A stretch of 64,000 nt of DNA from Hemerocallis citrina (Eukaryota; Streptophyta; Magnoliopsida; Asparagales; Asphodelaceae), in assembly GCA_017893485.1 (NCBI GenBank), contig CM030360.1:5444467-5508466 (forward strand), in the 5' to 3' direction. This document shows positions 20,347-31,921 of the stretch, piece after piece. A program made the position numbers and the translations under genes. How positions within the stretch are numbered: position 1 is the first letter of the stretch; each line of letters starts with the position of its first letter. Under the pieces are notes generated by a model, which saw nothing but the letters and a program-made list of their open reading frames with translations, did no database searches and had not been told where the DNA came from.

Positions 20347-21094
20347 ATGGCACGAACAATGGGGAACGTGGAGGAAGGAGAGAGTAGTAGACTTCCTCGT
20401 GGCGATGGACCACGTACTTCTTTTGGGCCACCTCCTCGCGGTGGACGTGGACGTGATCGTGGTCGTGGTCATGATCGTGGTCGTGGTCGTACTGAGGGTA
20501 CTAATGTAAGTTATTAATTGTTTATATTCGATTAGTTTGATTATCATTCACTAAAATAAAATTTTGGTTTATTGATGTAAATGTTATTGTTATGAAGGTT
20601 CCAACCAATCCAGATGAGGCGGGCACTTTTTTTCAATCCCTTCTTCATCTTATATTCCTTCTGGAGGCCCAGGTCCCCTCGACCCTTCACTCCTCACTCT
20701 TCAACTGATGCATCGTTCGCAGGATGTGTGGAACGGTGAGTCTAAGGAGTGTAGATTTAGGGCGGGTCATCCACTACCTATGCACCAACGGATTCACGAG
20801 ATTCTAAGAGATTGTGGGTTATACGGTATTGCTATGATGAGCTCCATCAAGTGTGATCGTCCTCTTCTTACCGCAGTTCTTGAGAGATGGCGGTCTGAGA
20901 CACACAGCTTTCACCTGCCATTTGGGGAGATGACAATAACTTTACAGGACGTCTCCATAATCACTGGTCTTCTAGTCGATGGGCAGGCAGTGACCGGTAC
21001 GATGGAATTCAACCCGGTGTATATAGTGGAGCAGTACCTAGGTGTAGAAGTTGAGACCGGTGCAATTAGTGGTAAATTTGTTCGATTGAAGTAG
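20347..21094 (+). pseudogene. Plant mobile domain (MAIN-like) gene carried by the MULE
   Basis: Exon 1 (20347-20505) starts MARTMGNVEEGESS and carries an Arg-Gly-rich GRGRDRGRG tract, ending at a GTAAGT donor. Exon 2 starts near 20598 after TATGAAG. Its main frame (about 20640-21094) encodes GPLDPSLL, VLERWRSETHSFHLPFGEM and TITLQDVSIITGLLVDG, a clear plant mobile domain as in MAIN/MAIL1 and many Mutator-type elements. A 1-bp frameshift in a T/C run near 20630 breaks exon 2, and the protein ends early compared with MAIN-like proteins. The domain's role in transposons is not known; host MAIN proteins act in nuclear silencing. Confidence 0.8.
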
Positions 21095-21225
21095 TTGAAG
21101 GACACATAACACATAAAATATATCATTTACCAAAATAAAACCCAAACAAAAATTAACATAGTTCAAAATTACATAATCAAATTACATATTACAAACACAA
21201 ACACATTCGAAATTACATAATCAAA

Positions 21226-23461
21226 TTAACTGTTTTGAGATCCTCTATTAGTACATTGCCGCTTGTTATGTCCTTCCAAACCACATTTTGAACATTTCAT
21301 CCCCGTACCCCTGCTAGACCTATCTCTCACATCCATATCGTTGCGTATTCTCGTGGATCTAGGCCGGCCTTTCCTTGAACGTCGCAAACTAGCATCAGGT
21401 AAGAGTCGTGGTCCATCAAAAGTAGGCCAATATGCTGGATCTAAAGTAGGATGAAAGATGGGAGCCCATGTTTGTGCTAATGAGGTGACAAGGTAAAATT
21501 TTTCAACAAAAGGCTTGTGATTGATTGCACGATAGGCACAAGCTGCTAATACATGAGAACATGGAATATGATATAGTTGAAATTTCATACATGTGCATGT
21601 TTTGGTACCCAAGTTAACAGTGTGCAAGTTACCACCCTTCCTTTCTCCACTTACCATTCGTAGACCCGTTTTGATGGAAAATACTCCAGGTTGATGATAA
21701 ATCATTGTAACCTTATGTCCGTTTGCTCTCTCATGGCGACTATCGATCAATTCATGTACTCTTCGAGCAAAAATCTTCCCTTCAGATAAAAGCTTATTGG
21801 CTTCCTGTCGACGAGTAGTAAAGTAAGAGTTTAGACGATAAAAGATCATCTTAACAATCGCAGTTACCGAAAAACTACGGACACCTTTCAAGACTGAATT
21901 GAAGACTTCTGACAGTTTCGTAGTCATTATGCCGTATCTTCGACCTTCATCTGCATAAAGTTCTCATTTCTCAACCGGCTTCTCTTTCAACCAATTAGCC
22001 ACCTCGACATTGATGGTTTCAAGTTCAGCGAGTTTGGTCATGAACTTTTGAGTTGGTTTTGACACGCTATAATTTTGGCCTTTTTTTGCAATGCCTTGCT
22101 ACCAATTACTGAAGAAATTTGTAGCGAAATGACGTATACAATAACGATGATATGCAACTTCGTGTATGCTTCTACGAAGGTACCAAACAACCTCTCAATT
22201 GCCTTTTGTTTTGCAATCCAAGCTTTCTTATATGAAATCTAATAATTATATTGTACTTTCACTATCTCAATAATGGCTCATGGTGTTAAACCTATCTCAA
22301 ACTTCACCACACTCACAATCAAATTGCAAATAAGGTTAGAATCAACTTTACATGGTCCTGATTCAACGTGGGATTCGTACAAGTATGAGGCCCAACTATC
22401 TTCTTCGCCACGAAATTTGTCCCGCCTTTTGGAACAATTGCTCGTAATCTCCAAGGGCATCCACCATCACTTACTACTGGGGGACTTTGCACGATCTCCT
22501 CAATTGTACGTTTTCTAGGTGCCATTTTACATTTAACAGTGTACAGTGACGGTGAAGATTTCAATGTGATAAATTCACGATGTTTCTTGATAGAATACAG
22601 CTTCACAGCCTACTGAATCGACTCTTTACTTACAAACTCCTGTCCAATGTACAATTCGTCTACATTGGATGAACCAGACGACTCTTGTGGAACTTAATGT
22701 ACTCTATCATCTTGTGTCATCTCCTCGGTAACATGAGCGTTAACATTGGCATAGCTATCAGTAGCTCTCACTTCATTAGAACTGCTGTTTGTAGGATTTA
22801 CATTTGCTACATCATCATCTTCGTCCCCATCATCATTTTCTACACTCTTATCAACTTCATCGTCCGTTTCTTCCTCTTCTTTATCATCGTATAATAAGTC
22901 GTTGTTAATGGTAGAATTTTGAAATAATTAAAATAAAGTGTCATTTGGAACATAGTCATGAACCAGACTAGGTTGGCGTGGTAACTCAACTTCTGTAGAA
23001 TCCGGGTTTGTTGTATTCGTGAAGGTGACTTCTTGTGAGGACAGTGGGATTGGTTGTGAAGTTTGAACGGGGTTAGACCTCATCTACTGTGTCGGTACTA
23101 CCTGTACGAAGCTTGAACTAGGAATATCATGTGGTTGAGCATTCAAAATTTGAATTTGCTGAATATATAACTCTAATGCAGACCAAGTACAATTGGGATC
23201 AAGTAAATACGGGCATTGTCATAAAATACTGACCATCTCCTCTTCATGCTACGTATCGAGCTAAAATTTTTACATTCCATTGATCCCTATCCCAATTAGT
23301 AACTTCATAAATTTTCTCAACTAATTCTGCCAATGTAATAGACTAATAGTACGAGGTACCCAAACTATTTCAGGATCCACCGCACTATAACAACAATCGA
23401 TCTTTGGATCATGAATTATTTCACCACCAAAGTATAACCAAATAGGAATCTCGTAATCCAT
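21226..23461 (-). pseudogene. MuDR-type transposase, catalytic core deleted
   Basis: On the minus strand, the frame opens at 23461 with MDYEIPIWLYFGG. An acidic stretch follows, then the MuDR DNA-binding region (KLYSIKKHREF, CPWRLRA) at 22319-22606. After KKAWIAKQKAIERLFG and FVEAY the sequence jumps to HRYCIRHFATNFF, so the segment with the first catalytic Asp residues is gone. The C-terminal part (21226-21927) is open and has a SWIM finger (CTCMKFQLYHIPCSH) and a CCHC knuckle (CSKCGLEGHNKRQC). Several stops interrupt the rest. It is not functional. Confidence 0.88.
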
Positions 23462-23861
23462 ATCTACGTATATTTATACAAATATACGAGTTATTATCTA
23501 CCCACAAACAAAATCTATAAAAAAATGTACAAAATAATAGGCCAATATTCATCATACCTTCACAAGCTTCAACGATATAGCCGTAGATATTTGGGTAGAA
23601 GAGTTGATGTTGCTATCCTCTTCAAATTTATCAAAATTCCAAAATATGGATCTTTCGAAAGATGGGTTTAGGGTTTTGAGAGAGGAAGGTGAGAGGGTTA
23701 GGAAAATATTAGTAAATATATTTAGATTGAGATGAGATTTTGTGGGTAGGAGGTCAATTTTGGGAAACTAGGATTTTGGGTTTCGGAGTTAAAGAAAGAG
23801 TAAGAAGAGTTAACCAAAAGAAAGATGGGAGAGAGAGAAATGAGGACGAAGAGGGGAAATA

Positions 23862-24011
23862 TCCCCAATCGACACTCGGTTTTCGAAAAACCGAGTTGGT
23901 TTTAAACAAACTCGGTTTTTCAAAAACCGGGTGAGACAGTTTGGGAATTAAAAAAAAGTAGGGCAGTTTGGGAAAAACTTTCAAAAATTGGGACAGTTTG
24001 GGAAAAAATTC
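23862..24011 (-). repeat. Right terminal inverted repeat of the MULE
   Basis: About 150 bp. Read on the minus strand it begins GAATTTTTTCCCAAACTGTC and matches the left arm, including the CTCGGTTTTTCGAAAACCGAG-type palindromes. The 9-bp duplication follows at 24012-24020. Confidence 0.9.
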
Positions 24012-24020
24012 AAGAAGAGC

Positions 24021-24192
24021 AAGGGTTATTCTGTTTATGGTGGATTTTTAAGATACAGATGGGTGGACCCAATAACCCAAATAGGATCCAAGCCTATAAT
24101 TAGGGGTTGTTTTGAGTGGGCATGAATAGTAACCGATGAATAGCATTGGTATAAATACTCAAAATCCGGATCCGACCCAGACCCGACCCGGA
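24021..24192. other. Host flank between MULE and gypsy element
   Basis: Before the MULE arrived these bases would have joined the BRF1-like 5' region directly. They hold a GACCCGACCCGGA-type repeat at the right end. No gene was seen. Confidence 0.5.
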
Positions 24193-27100
24193 TGTAACAC
24201 CCTAGTTTTCATTTATGAGATTTTTGTGATTTTACGTGTTTTACACGTGTGATTTCATTTGTATAATTTTTCGTATAAAATATTTTTATAGTATTTGTTC
24301 TCTTTTATTTTTCCAAAAATTATTTTCTTTTATAGCCTAATTAAAATCTAAAGCCAAAATTGTCTTTTTCGCCCACTTTATTAATTAATTATTTTAATTA
24401 TTTAAACCAATGTTAAATTGGCCCATTAGTGAGCCCATTTAACTTATTTCTCTTTTAAAACAATTTAACTTGTATTGTAGACTCTTTTCATGAACAAATA
24501 AATTTTTATGCACATGTACACTTGTAAGGAGGGGGTACTAGTTGGCACGTGCAAGCACTAGGGTGTGCATTGCACACCTTACAGTAGGCCGGATAATGGA
24601 CAAAGAGAGAGGGAGAGATGGAGCTAGTGGAGGGGTAGTTATCTCATCATGGGTAGTTGCTACAACTTGCTAACTCATCCTAGCCTTTGATCTCTAACCA
24701 TTTGATTTAATCCTAGCCATCTTTTCTCACTCAATAAATGTATAAATACCCCCTAGTTCTTCTCATTTGGTACACTAGAAAATTGATTAAAGAAAGAAAA
24801 GAATTAGAGTGAGAAAAGATTGAGAGTTTTGGTGAGTAAAAGATTGAGGAGATTTTTGTATGTGTGCTCATCCAAGAGGAGGCCGGAAGTGCACTAGGAA
24901 AGGCTCGGGTTTGCTACACCAAGGAGGAGGAGGAAACTTTGAGGCACAACCTAGGAGGAGAGGGATCCATTCGTGCATTCTAGGAGATTTCTAGGAGCTT
25001 TCTATTCGTTTTTCTCCAAATAAGTGGGTGTTTCTCATACTTCTAATTCTAGTTACCATGCTAGGAATGCTTTGATAAAATTATTAATGAAAACTTAAGT
25101 GAAATTGACTCCATGTTTGCTTATGTAGAGATGAATTGATAATTTAGAAGATGTTTGTTAAAATGATAGCTAGTTGATAAATTATGAATTAAAATGCTAG
25201 AAGATATCATGTTTTGCCATGCTAGATTGTTAAGAACCATATTATGTGAAGAAAATCTATACTTTTGAGACAAAGTTGAATATATCTTGTCACGCCCCGC
25301 TTTCCACTATACGGAAATACAGGCACGCAACTGAGGCCTAGCAAATGATATACATTATCCATAAACTGTACAATTATAAGCTCAACAAGATATTTATAAC
25401 ACATTTACACAGGCAAATATAATGATCAAATGAGTTGGAAATAGAATAACCATCATGTAGATAATACATCAACATCGGGTCAAGATGCCAGGGAATACAA
25501 TGTGCCAGAATTAAAACAGTACGATAAGCAGTTCATTATAACAACTAGATAAAATAGCGACTGAAAGAAAAACAACATGAAGTAGTATTAAAGTAGCAAC
25601 GATCGTCTAGAGAGTCTGCTCGTTGGGTCCATCAGTACCTGTATAACTATTAACTCAAAGAAAAAAAGAAAAGTACCCGTTAGAGCAAGTTTTGGGCAGC
25701 AAGTAGCAATAAGCAGTAAAAGGGGTAATATAACAAGATATAACATAGAAGAAACAAATACAATATAGAAGGAAGCAAAGAACTGAGACAATTTGATCAT
25801 GTAAGTAATAACTGTAACTAGTGTATTCAAGACTTCAAAGTATAAGCAATTGATAACCTAGGCTCGGTTAATCGATAATCATGTAATCAAGGATCGAGAG
25901 TCATGTAATCAAGAGTCATGTAATCAAGAATCATGTAATCAAGAATCAAGAGTCATGTAATAAAGAGTCATGTAATCAAGAATCATGCTTAGTAAAAATC
26001 TCAAGTTTATCTATTTTATTAACTTATCTAATGCACGCAATCCTGTATCCCGTACCACAAGTTCGGTACATATCAATCATGTGACGTTTAGACTTAAGTA
26101 GTGCATTCTATAGGATTATGTACTCGGGTCTTCCAGTGATAGTATCAAGACATGTAATCAGGAATCATGTAATCGAGAATTATGTAATCACGAATTGTAT
26201 GATCAAGAATCACTATTTCGGGAAATATGGGCCTCCTTCCGAGTATACTCCCCTATATTGTCCATTACTAAGCCGTATCCTTATAACCCCGGCTTGTTAT
26301 TCTTTTATAATTAATTATGAACATGCAGTTGGTACAACTAGTGGAACGGTAAAATCAAGATAGTTAATCTAGAAAAATATAAAGGGCAGTAATCATGGTA
26401 TGAGATGAAATGGGTACATGTATCGAGAGTAGTTATTATAAATTATCAAGTGGTATAAAATACATGCTATCAACCTATTATATCTATGCAAGTTATTATT
26501 AGAAGAACAATTATACACTCAGTTCATTAAATATAAAAAATAACGGGTTTATATGCAAAACGTAGAGATGAATTTTTAGACAACTTGACATATCAGTATT
26601 CAAACTCACTCTTCCGTTGTTCCAGAAAAGCAAATCCCATTCCGTTAGAGATTCTAGAAAGTATACTCTCTTCCGGTTCCAACGCATATTCACACAATAC
26701 ATTCTGGAGACAGTAGCTATGCGTACAAATTCATTCTTCGCCGGTTTTGATGTTTGGCGTGCATTCTGAAAATTCAGAGTCATAATACTAAAATTGCAAT
26801 ATCTCACAATCTATATATTGGATTGAGAAATTGTAGAATGTTCCGGATATCTAGACTCGAATGGCTACGATTTTTATGTAGAAAGTTTTTCGATCCAGTG
26901 TCGGGAACATGGTCGAATTCTCAGTACAAGAGACCGGTTAGTAATCCCGTGCAGGTTCAGAAATTCACGATATGCCAGTACTAAAATTGCGATATTTCAT
27001 AATCTATACATCCGATTGAGAAACCAAAAGATGTTCTGGATTCGGGACTCGATGGGCTATGATTTCCATGTAGAAAATCTTTAATCCAGTATCGGGAACA

Positions 27101-30100
27101 TGATCGAAATCTTAGTGCAAGGTCAAAAAATTTAGAGATAAGGTTGAATATTTGATATTCGATAACACGATTTGAAATGTGTTAACGGTTCACTCTTGAA
27201 TTGATATAGTATGGAACAAGTGACTAGAATGGAATTTGACAATAAAATATGATGATAACTAGACTACTTGCCACGAGTTCAAGAAAAATATTTGTACGAG
27301 AACAAAAAGAGTATACAAGGTACTTGCCTTATAACGTGACGATTACGGTGGTGGTGTTAACCACGAAAAGAAGAAGCGACGTTGGCAACAGACGGCGGCA
27401 CAACAGCGGTAAGAATGGTATCAAGACGGCAACGAGCAAGCAACGGTAACAACGGTGAGCGACAACAACAACGAGGTGGTGCGGCGTGCGGAGACGGAGT
27501 AAGTTCGGGTTGTTTTTCCGGGTTCACGGGACCGTAGAAGTGGAGTCGTTGGCTCGAAGGTAGAAGGTAAAGTGAAGCTCGGGTGTTGTTTGAGCTCTCG
27601 GGTGTGAAGAAGGCAGAGGAAGAGAAGGAGAAGTGAAGAATGAGACGTAGAGATGAAGGTGAGGTATGATATGTGTGTGTGTATATATATAGAAAGAAAG
27701 GGATAGGAGTGTGTTGTATGTGTATGTGTGTATATAAGTATAAAGAAAGGAAAGAGACAGAATGTGCATGGTGTGTGCAAGTTTGTATGAATGTGTACAT
27801 TATATATATATAATATATAATGAGTGTGCATGCATGCATGGTGTGTGTATAAAATAAGGGGAGAAAAAGATGGGGGTGTAGAAAAATGTAAAAGAAGACA
27901 GAAGGGAAGGTTGACGGAAGAGAGGGAGTTAGGCATAGAAAGAGAGAAATGTGGGGGAGAGGTTGGCGTATGCAGAAATGGATAGCAGGGTGGTAGAGGC
28001 AGAGAAAAGTAGGAGAAAAATGAGAAAGTTAGGCGTAGAATTAGGCAGAGTGATTTGGCTTTGAGTGAGTGATTAGCGGGAGCGGGTTAAGATTAGAATT
28101 AGGATTAATCAGGGTTAGAGTTTGTATTTAAACTCCGATCGAAAAAATCACAAAATTATGGAATTGACCAGAAAAATATTCTGACTCTAGATAAAGAGTC
28201 CAAAGAGAAAAATAAAATTGATCTAAAAATTGAAGTACAAAAATTCACGTAATAAAATACGTACAACTGGAACAGGGAGTTACATATCTTGTGAAAGTGA
28301 TTGTTTAAATTAAGATAACTCTATGGTAGTTAGATGAGAAATTGGGGTTTTAAAAAGGTTGTAGATTGCTAATAAATGAAAGAATGAAGGAATGAACTAT
28401 TTTTGTAGAAAATTATATTCAAATTGTGTGCAACTATGATTTGTTCTCAATGTCGAAATTATGGACATAGAATACCAAATAAGATCAAAAATGAATGTTT
28501 TATAAGCAAGTAATGAATTTAAAAATACAAGTTTACTGTGTTTTTATATACATTAAAATCTGGAGAGTTTTGACTCAAAAAGAGAAGAAAAAGAACTAAA
28601 AATATTTTGGGAATTTGAAAACCTAGTAGCATCAGTCGAACGATTAGATTGAAACAGTCGACTGCTCTGAGTATTTGTTCTCGAGTTCAAATCTTTGCGG
28701 AACAGTCGACCGATTAGATTGAAACAGTCGATTGCTCTGAGTATTTGTCTTTGAGTTCAAACCCAGTGGATTAGTCGACCGACTACACTGTGACAGTTGA
28801 CTACCCTGACCAATGATTTTCGAGTTGTAAATCCTCACAGAACAGCCGACTGTCCATGCTTTAACAGTCGACTACCCTGAAGTTTCAACTAATGTCTGGA
28901 TTTTCGTGAGATAATTTTCTATAACTTGTAGTATAGTATAAATAAGAATTTGAGACTATTTTTTGGCAAGAAAGAACTTATTATTTTATTGGTTTAAATT
29001 GTCTCTGAATAAAGAAAAATACATGCTTTGTTTAAAAGAGTTTTGAAATGAGTTTTGGTAATGAAAGTGTGAATTTTTTATACAATGACAGTACAATAAA
29101 TTTCATGGTGGTTAAATGAGCTATGAATGTGACAAGTTAGAAAAACAAATTCTTTTGTTTATACATGAGTTTGTACATGAAAGTGAAATTGAATGTTATA
29201 ATGAATTATGAAAGATTTTTTTGAGCATGAATATGCAAATGATATGAACATGAAAGGAAAATTAATGTTAATCATGAAAAAGACTTATTTGATTTTGCGA
29301 TTGTGAATTGAAATTGAGAACTAGAGTGTAGTTAAGCCTCGTACCGGCATTGAAAAGATATGAATTGAAATGAAATTTTGAAATGAAAGGACCAAGATTT
29401 TGGTCGTATTGAATGGATGGTTAAGATCGGTATAGTGGAAGGGCTAACAGTAGAGAATTGATTTTGTTCATGATTCAATTAAATAAAGGACTAGTTACAT
29501 AGTGAAGATGTGATGAAAGTAAGAGAAAAACATTGAGTATGAGGGCCATTGGATTAGCGGCGTGAGAGTATTCACAGGATGTCCTATGATGCGTCATGAT
29601 AGGACGTGGATACTGCTCCAGAGTACCATCCCGGTAGCGACGCTCGTGGGGTATTTGGTGACTGCGGGTGGTGTCATGTCTATGGTAGGAGCTGAATTGC
29701 CACAAGATGCGTGCATGATGTGTTATGTGTCAGTGCGTTGGGATTCCCTCCACAGCGCCTAGACATGAGTTCGTAGGTCATAGAACATCTAGGATACTTA
29801 CCGTAGTTACAGTAGTAGATTAAGTCGTGGCGAGGGATTGAACCCTACAAGATGAAGAACGGTTAAGGACTTGCCCTCGGACCTATGTAATATGGGCTGC
29901 ATAGACTCTGAACAAGTGCGTATTAGTGTCATATAACAGAAATAATTGCATTAAGGACTAAGTGCACATTCACAACACAACATCAATAGGATAGTCCCTT
30001 TAGCTTTGTTTGTGAACAAGTTTGTGGTTGTTAAGTATTGAGAATCGTTATACTATTTTCGGCATAGAGAGGATGGCCGTGTATAATATTTTGTCAGTTG

Positions 30101-30363
30101 AATGAACTGACGCACCCACAGATTTTATGCAGGGTAAGGTGGTTAACAAGACTAAAGAATGCATGCTGATTAAAGATTGATTCAAGAGTTGTACATTTCA
30201 ATTCATGTAAATTATTGTAAATTTCTTCCGCTGTAAATATGTAATGTAATTATAAACTCTGATGTAACAAAAAGTTTTTATTTCCTTGTAAAATTGTACG
30301 AAAGAAGTGTAAAGATCCTGCGGAACTTCGAATTCGGTCTGTTTTGGAATTCGGGGTGTTACA
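24193..30363 (+). repeat. 5' LTR of the gypsy element, split by a solo LTR
   Basis: About 3.17 kb once the 3-kb insertion and its 5-bp duplication are removed. It contains a block (about 28630-28880) of four roughly 67-bp units with AGTCGACCGATTAGATTG-type motifs. It also has a segment of about 610 bp (roughly 28990-29600) that is absent from the 3' LTR. Confidence 0.92.
25288..28284 (+). mobile_element. Solo LTR (TGTCACGCCCCG family) nested in the 5' LTR
   Basis: It begins TGTCACGCCCCGC and ends GGGAGTTACA. TATCT flanks both sides (25283-25287, 28285-28289), and the intact sequence is seen in the 3' LTR around 38250. At 2,997 bp with no internal coding it is a solo LTR. It contains ATGTAATCAAGA-type tandem repeats (25870-25990, again near 26150) and a GT/TA-rich stretch (27660-27850). 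A related fragment lies at 61398-62874 on the other strand. Confidence 0.93.
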
Positions 30364-30366
30364 GAA

Positions 30367-30378
30367 TGGTATCAGAGC
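30367..30378 (+). promoter_or_regulatory. Primer binding site, initiator tRNA-Met
   Basis: TGGTATCAGAGC stands three bases after the 5' LTR and is complementary to the 3' end of plant initiator tRNA-Met, the usual primer for minus-strand DNA synthesis. Confidence 0.95.
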
Positions 30379-30520
30379 ACGCTTCTAAGTAGTACAAATT
30401 TATAAGGAACGACACCCTAGAAGTGGATATTAGGGCGTGTGTTGAGTCTAGAGATTTAAATGTAAGTCACTTACATTTGTATTGCTCTATGATTTGTGCT
30501 TCTTCTCCTCTTTCTTTAAG

Positions 30521-30901
30521 ATGGCAGGCCACTTCGACCCAGCCGGAGATGATAAATGGCACATTGTTGAGGAGGATTACTATCCCGGGCAAGCTGATTC
30601 AGATGAAGAGGATCCTGAAAAATTTGAAGAGGAATGGCCTGAGTCCCGAGAGATCACTCCACTTCTAGATTCTTCTGATGATTCTTCTGACAAGGAAGAA
30701 CCAGTTCCGAGTAATCTCATTGTGTCTCTTCAGAGGTAGGTAGAGACTCAACGGGAAAGAATCGGGTTACTGGAGACTCAGTTGGCGAAGCGCAAGGATA
30801 ATATTGCAATTCTCAGTCATCTTGTTTGGGAACTCGAGAAGAGGGAAAACATGACCGATGTACTGAAGGAAGAAGTGGAGGAACTACGGGAAGAGCTTTG
30901 A
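30521..30901 (+). pseudogene. Extra coiled-coil ORF upstream of gag, interrupted by one TAG
   Basis: The frame starts MAGHFDPAGDDKWH and is highly acidic (EEDPEKFEEEW, DSSDDSSDKEE). TAG occurs at 30737-30739, after which the same frame continues without a further stop to TGA at 30899-30901, giving a Glu/Lys/Leu-rich coiled coil (LVWELEKRENM and so on). I do not recognise a named domain. It lies between the primer site and gag, where most Tekay elements have only a leader. The TAG could be decay or a read-through site. Confidence 0.5.
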
Positions 30902-31051
30902 GGAGCCAAGAGGAACCGTAGGAGCTTGACCGTTGTATCTTCTTATTGTTTTCATTTTGATGTCAGAAATGTTTTGAATTCGAATTAATAAAGTTGAAAT
31001 TCAATGAAATGGAAAAGTTGATTTAAAATTGATGTTTATACTTCAAATTTA

Positions 31052-31921
31052 ATGGATCTTTTGCATCAGAATATGGCTAGAAGAGGAGCTCGTAATGGTG
31101 AAGGTCTGGACTTGGAGACGGAACTAGCGAGGGTCTATCAGACACTCAATGTCGTTGCCATGAATCAGAATCAAGGAAGGGTGCCTGCGAATCCAGTATC
31201 CGAAGCAATCAAACTCGTGGAATCATTCAAGCAGATGAAACCACCCGTATTTGAGGGGAAGTCAGACCCTAACATGGCTGACAATTGGATCCGACAGGTA
31301 GAGACTATCTTCGAAGTCTTGGAGACCCCGGAGGGCAGCAAGGTGAAGTTGGCGGCACTGCAGTTCGAGAAGGATGCGACTGTGTGGTGGCAGTCGATGA
31401 AGTGGACGATGGGAGGTATTGTTCTTGGCTGGGATGAATTCTTGGAGAAATTCTGCAGTCATTATTTTTCCTCAGACGTCCAGGAGAAGAAGGCCATGGA
31501 GTTTCTGGCACTGCAGCAGGGAGGCATGTCAGTTAGGGAGTTTGAGACAAGATTCACTCAGCTCTCGAGATATGCACCCGAATTGGTGATGGATGAGGCG
31601 AAGAAGGCTCGAAAGTTCAAGCATGGGTTGAGGCCAAGTCTGAGATCCAGGATGATACCCCTCGGTATCAGGAGGTTTGACAAGTTGGTCAAACGAGCTG
31701 CAGCCACTGAGGCGGACATGGAGCAGTTCCACGCTGTTCAGAATCGGAGGAACAACTGGATTGCGGGGAAGAGGCCCGCAGTTGTTGGCAATGTTAGGGG
31801 ATAACCACCGGCTCAAAGGTTTAAGCCTACGGGTGCGAACGCTGTTCAGGTGGCAGGAAGACCTGGGAATACTTGGGTGAGACCTCCGGTGACTTGTTTC
31901 AACTGTGGAGAGACAGGCCAC
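31052..31921 (+). pseudogene. gypsy gag, zinc knuckle cut by a solo LTR
   Basis: An open frame (31052-31804, 250 codons) carries the retrotransposon gag core: PPVFEGKSDPNMADNWI, VKLAALQFEKDATVWWQ and GMSVREFETRFTQLS. TAA at 31802-31804 ends it, but homology continues in frame to the knuckle half CFNCGETGH. There the solo LTR at 31922-33525 is inserted, and the rest of the knuckle follows at 33526. By family, gag forms the cytoplasmic virus-like particle. Confidence 0.9.

Larger units (their letters stand above)
13034..24011. mobile_element. Mutator-like element (MULE) with PMD gene and decayed transposase
   Basis: The ends (13034 on, and 24011 back) are inverted copies beginning GAATTTTTTCCCAA. 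AAGAAGAGC flanks both (13025-13033, 24012-24020), the 9-bp duplication typical of Mutator. The terminal repeats are about 214 and 150 bp. Inside, a plant-mobile-domain gene on the plus strand and a MuDR-type transposase on the minus strand face each other. A 6.35-kb LINE has inserted in the left half, so the element was about 4.6 kb before that. It lies about 160 bp upstream of the BRF1-like start codon. Confidence 0.93.

Noticed and set aside
20275..20547. 90-codon minus-strand frame rich in Thr and Ser
   Set aside because: Antisense shadow of the Arg-Gly-rich first exon of the PMD gene.
25860..26215. CRISPR-like array from ATGTAATCAAGA repeats
   Set aside because: The units are contiguous, variable tandem repeats without spacers, in a plant LTR.
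27357..27936. Minus-strand frames of 160 and 171 codons rich in Tyr, His, Thr and Ser
   Set aside because: They lie in a GT/TA-rich part of a solo LTR; low complexity, no known domain, and LTRs of this family are non-coding.
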